Assembly: GCF_006346315.1 (NCBI RefSeq)
Contig: NZ_VDMR01000001.1
Location: 1,426,001-1,490,000 of the forward strand
Length of the DNA stretch: 64,000 nucleotides
Direction of reading: 5' to 3'
DNA from: Nocardioides litoris
Lineage (GTDB): Bacteria > Actinomycetota > Actinomycetes > Propionibacteriales > Nocardioidaceae
How positions within the stretch are numbered: the stretch's first letter is position 1; each line of letters starts with the position of its first letter. The position numbers and the translations under genes were made by a program. Shown here one piece after another: positions 62,940-64,000 of this stretch. The notes beneath the pieces were generated by a model. It searched no databases and was not told where the DNA came from. It was given only the letters and a program-made list of their open reading frames with translations.

Positions 62940-64000
62940 ATGCCGCTGCTGGTCAACATCCACCACGACACACCGGGCGAGCACCGCCGTCTGCTCGTGG
63001 CCGGGGTGGCGTTCCTGACCGCGATGGCCCTGCTCGTGGCGCTGTCCATCGCCATCTACGACAAGCAGCTCGTCTCGGTCACCACCGTCACCGTCCGGGC
63101 CGACCGTGCCGGACTGCAGCTGGCCAAGCTCGGCGACGTGCGCCGCAACGGCGTGCTCGTGGGCCAGGTGCGCTCGGTGGGGGAGTCCGACGGCGAGGCC
63201 GAGATCGTGCTGGCCCTCGACCCGGCCGAGGCCGCCCGCATCCCCGACAACGTCGAGGTGCAGATCCTCCCGACGACGCTGTTCGGCCAGAAGTTCGTCT
63301 CCCTCGTCGAGCCCGACGTGCCCTCGGCCACCCCGCTGCGCGACGGCGAGGTCATCCCGTCCGACCGGGTCGAGACCAACGTCGAGCTCAACCGCATCCT
63401 GGCCGAGCTCTTCCCGCTGCTGCGCGCCGTGCGACCGGCCGACCTCAACGCCACGCTGAGCGCCCTGGCCGACGCCCTCGAGGGCCGCGGCGACCAGCTC
63501 GGCGCGACGCTGGCGGACCTCGACTCCTACCTCACCGCGATCCAGCCCTCGCTGCCCACGCTGCGCGAGGACCTGGCCGCGCTGGCGGACGTCGCCGACA
63601 CCTACGACGACGCCGCGCCCGACCTGCTGCGGGTGCTCGACAACCTCACCGTCACCGCCAAGACCGTGCTGCAGAAACGCCGGTCGCTCGACGTCTTCTT
63701 CTCCGACCTCACCGGCCTCGCCGACCGTGGGCGGACCCTGCTCGCCGACAACGAGGCCGACCTGATCGAGGTCGGTCGGGTCGGCGCACCGGTGCTGAAG
63801 CTGCTGGCGACGTACTCGCCCGAGCTGCCCTGCCTGCTCAAGGGCGCGGCCCGCTACGCCCCGATCCTGGCCCGCACCTTCGAGGGCAACCAGGTCAAGC
63901 AGTACATCGAGCTCGGCTCCGCGCAGTACGAGGCTTACGGCCCCGACGACCGCCCGGAATACGGCGAGGTCGGCCACGGGCCCTGGTGCTCGGGCCTGCC
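62940..64000 (+). CDS. mceA: Mce/MlaD family protein (MceA), C-terminus outside the window
   Basis: 353 residues visible, cut off by the window end. Single N-terminal membrane helix (about 22-44, LLVAGVAFLTAMALLVALSI), then the MlaD/Mce domain (about 50-130, VRADRAGLQLAKLGDVRRNGVLVGQV, PTTLFGQKFVSLVEP) and the helical Mce_fam C-domain (about 150-320) that forms the lipid channel. ATG follows GGGGGAGAG. It is the first of the usual six mce subunits; the rest should lie to the right. Confidence 0.93.
   Translation, partial: MPLLVNIHHDTPGEHRRLLVAGVAFLTAMALLVALSIAIYDKQLVSVTTVTVRADRAGLQLAKLGDVRRNGVLVGQVRSVGESDGEAEIVLALDPAEAARIPDNVEVQILPTTLFGQKFVSLVEPDVPSATPLRDGEVIPSDRVETNVELNRILAELFPLLRAVRPADLNATLSALADALEGRGDQLGATLADLDSYLTAIQPSLPTLREDLAALADVADTYDDAAPDLLRVLDNLTVTAKTVLQKRRSLDVFFSDLTGLADRGRTLLADNEADLIEVGRVGAPVLKLLATYSPELPCLLKGAARYAPILARTFEGNQVKQYIELGSAQYEAYGPDDRPEYGEVGHGPWCSGL

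Overview
The window comes from the chromosome of a high-GC actinobacterium, most likely a Nocardioides-type member of the Propionibacteriales. This rests on the roughly 73-75% GC, the actinobacteria-only families (SepH, DUF4193, DUF3093, DUF3710, DUF3159, DUF4235, DUF1707, FabG4/HtdX/FadA2, an mce operon), the class of [2Fe-2S] ferrochelatase, and promoters in which a TANNNT -10 box sits 6-8 bases before an ATG or GTG, giving leaderless mRNAs. I see no rRNA, tRNA, insertion sequence, prophage or CRISPR array. The assignment below genus level is inference.

Layout. 0-9.7 kb: start of sepH (cell division), TRIC-type channel, a Nei/Fpg-like glycosylase, secreted M28 peptidase, an ECF sigma/anti-sigma pair, an MFS exporter, then hemH-IMPase, DUF4193, DUF4235 and DUF3093. 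9.7-12 kb: dut-DUF3710-OB fold-DUF3159, a tightly coupled conserved operon. 12-17 kb: two TrkA-type K+ regulatory proteins divergent from a KimA-like K+ transporter, followed by a TRAM RNA methyltransferase. 17-22 kb: SDR, TerF-like vWA protein, repeat-bearing secreted protein, and a three-gene ABC-2 exporter. 22-25.5 kb: aconitase with a palindromic operator, then a gene-poor segment with a series of hairpins that may encode a structured RNA. 25.5-31.6 kb: small membrane protein, lipoprotein, thiamine-binding/YjbQ pair, GNAT, a LexA-controlled two-gene operon, Nudix enzymes, a GH18-like protein and an SMP-30 hydrolase. 31.6-37 kb: dxs, a metallopeptidase-like lipoprotein, PAC2, TesB. 37-41.3 kb: htdX-fabG4 divergent from fadA2, with a TetR regulator and its palindromic operator. 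41.3-47 kb: ATP-dependent DNA ligase, M36 metalloprotease, TetR. 47-59.5 kb: enoyl-CoA hydratase, AlkA, two MFS carriers, cardiolipin synthase-like protein, SDR-CMD pair, an ALDH-fold pseudoenzyme, uvrB, and a formylglycine-generating enzyme. 59.5-64 kb: MmcQ-like protein, K+ channel-like protein with DUF1707, and the start of an mce lipid-import operon (yrbEA-yrbEB-mceA) behind a KstR-type box.

Themes. DNA repair and nucleotide-pool genes are scattered through the window (Nei, dut, ligB, alkA, uvrB, Nudix, the SOS operon). Fatty acid and CoA metabolism form a second theme (TesB, HtdX/FabG4/FadA2, ECH, Mce). K+ handling appears twice. The least described items are the SOS-box operon encoding a 25-residue peptide and a 123-residue protein of unknown function (27.75-28.22 kb), the hairpin-rich segment at 25.2-25.5 kb, and three families of palindromic intergenic repeats, one of which (40-bp unit, four loci) behaves like bacterial REP/BIME elements.
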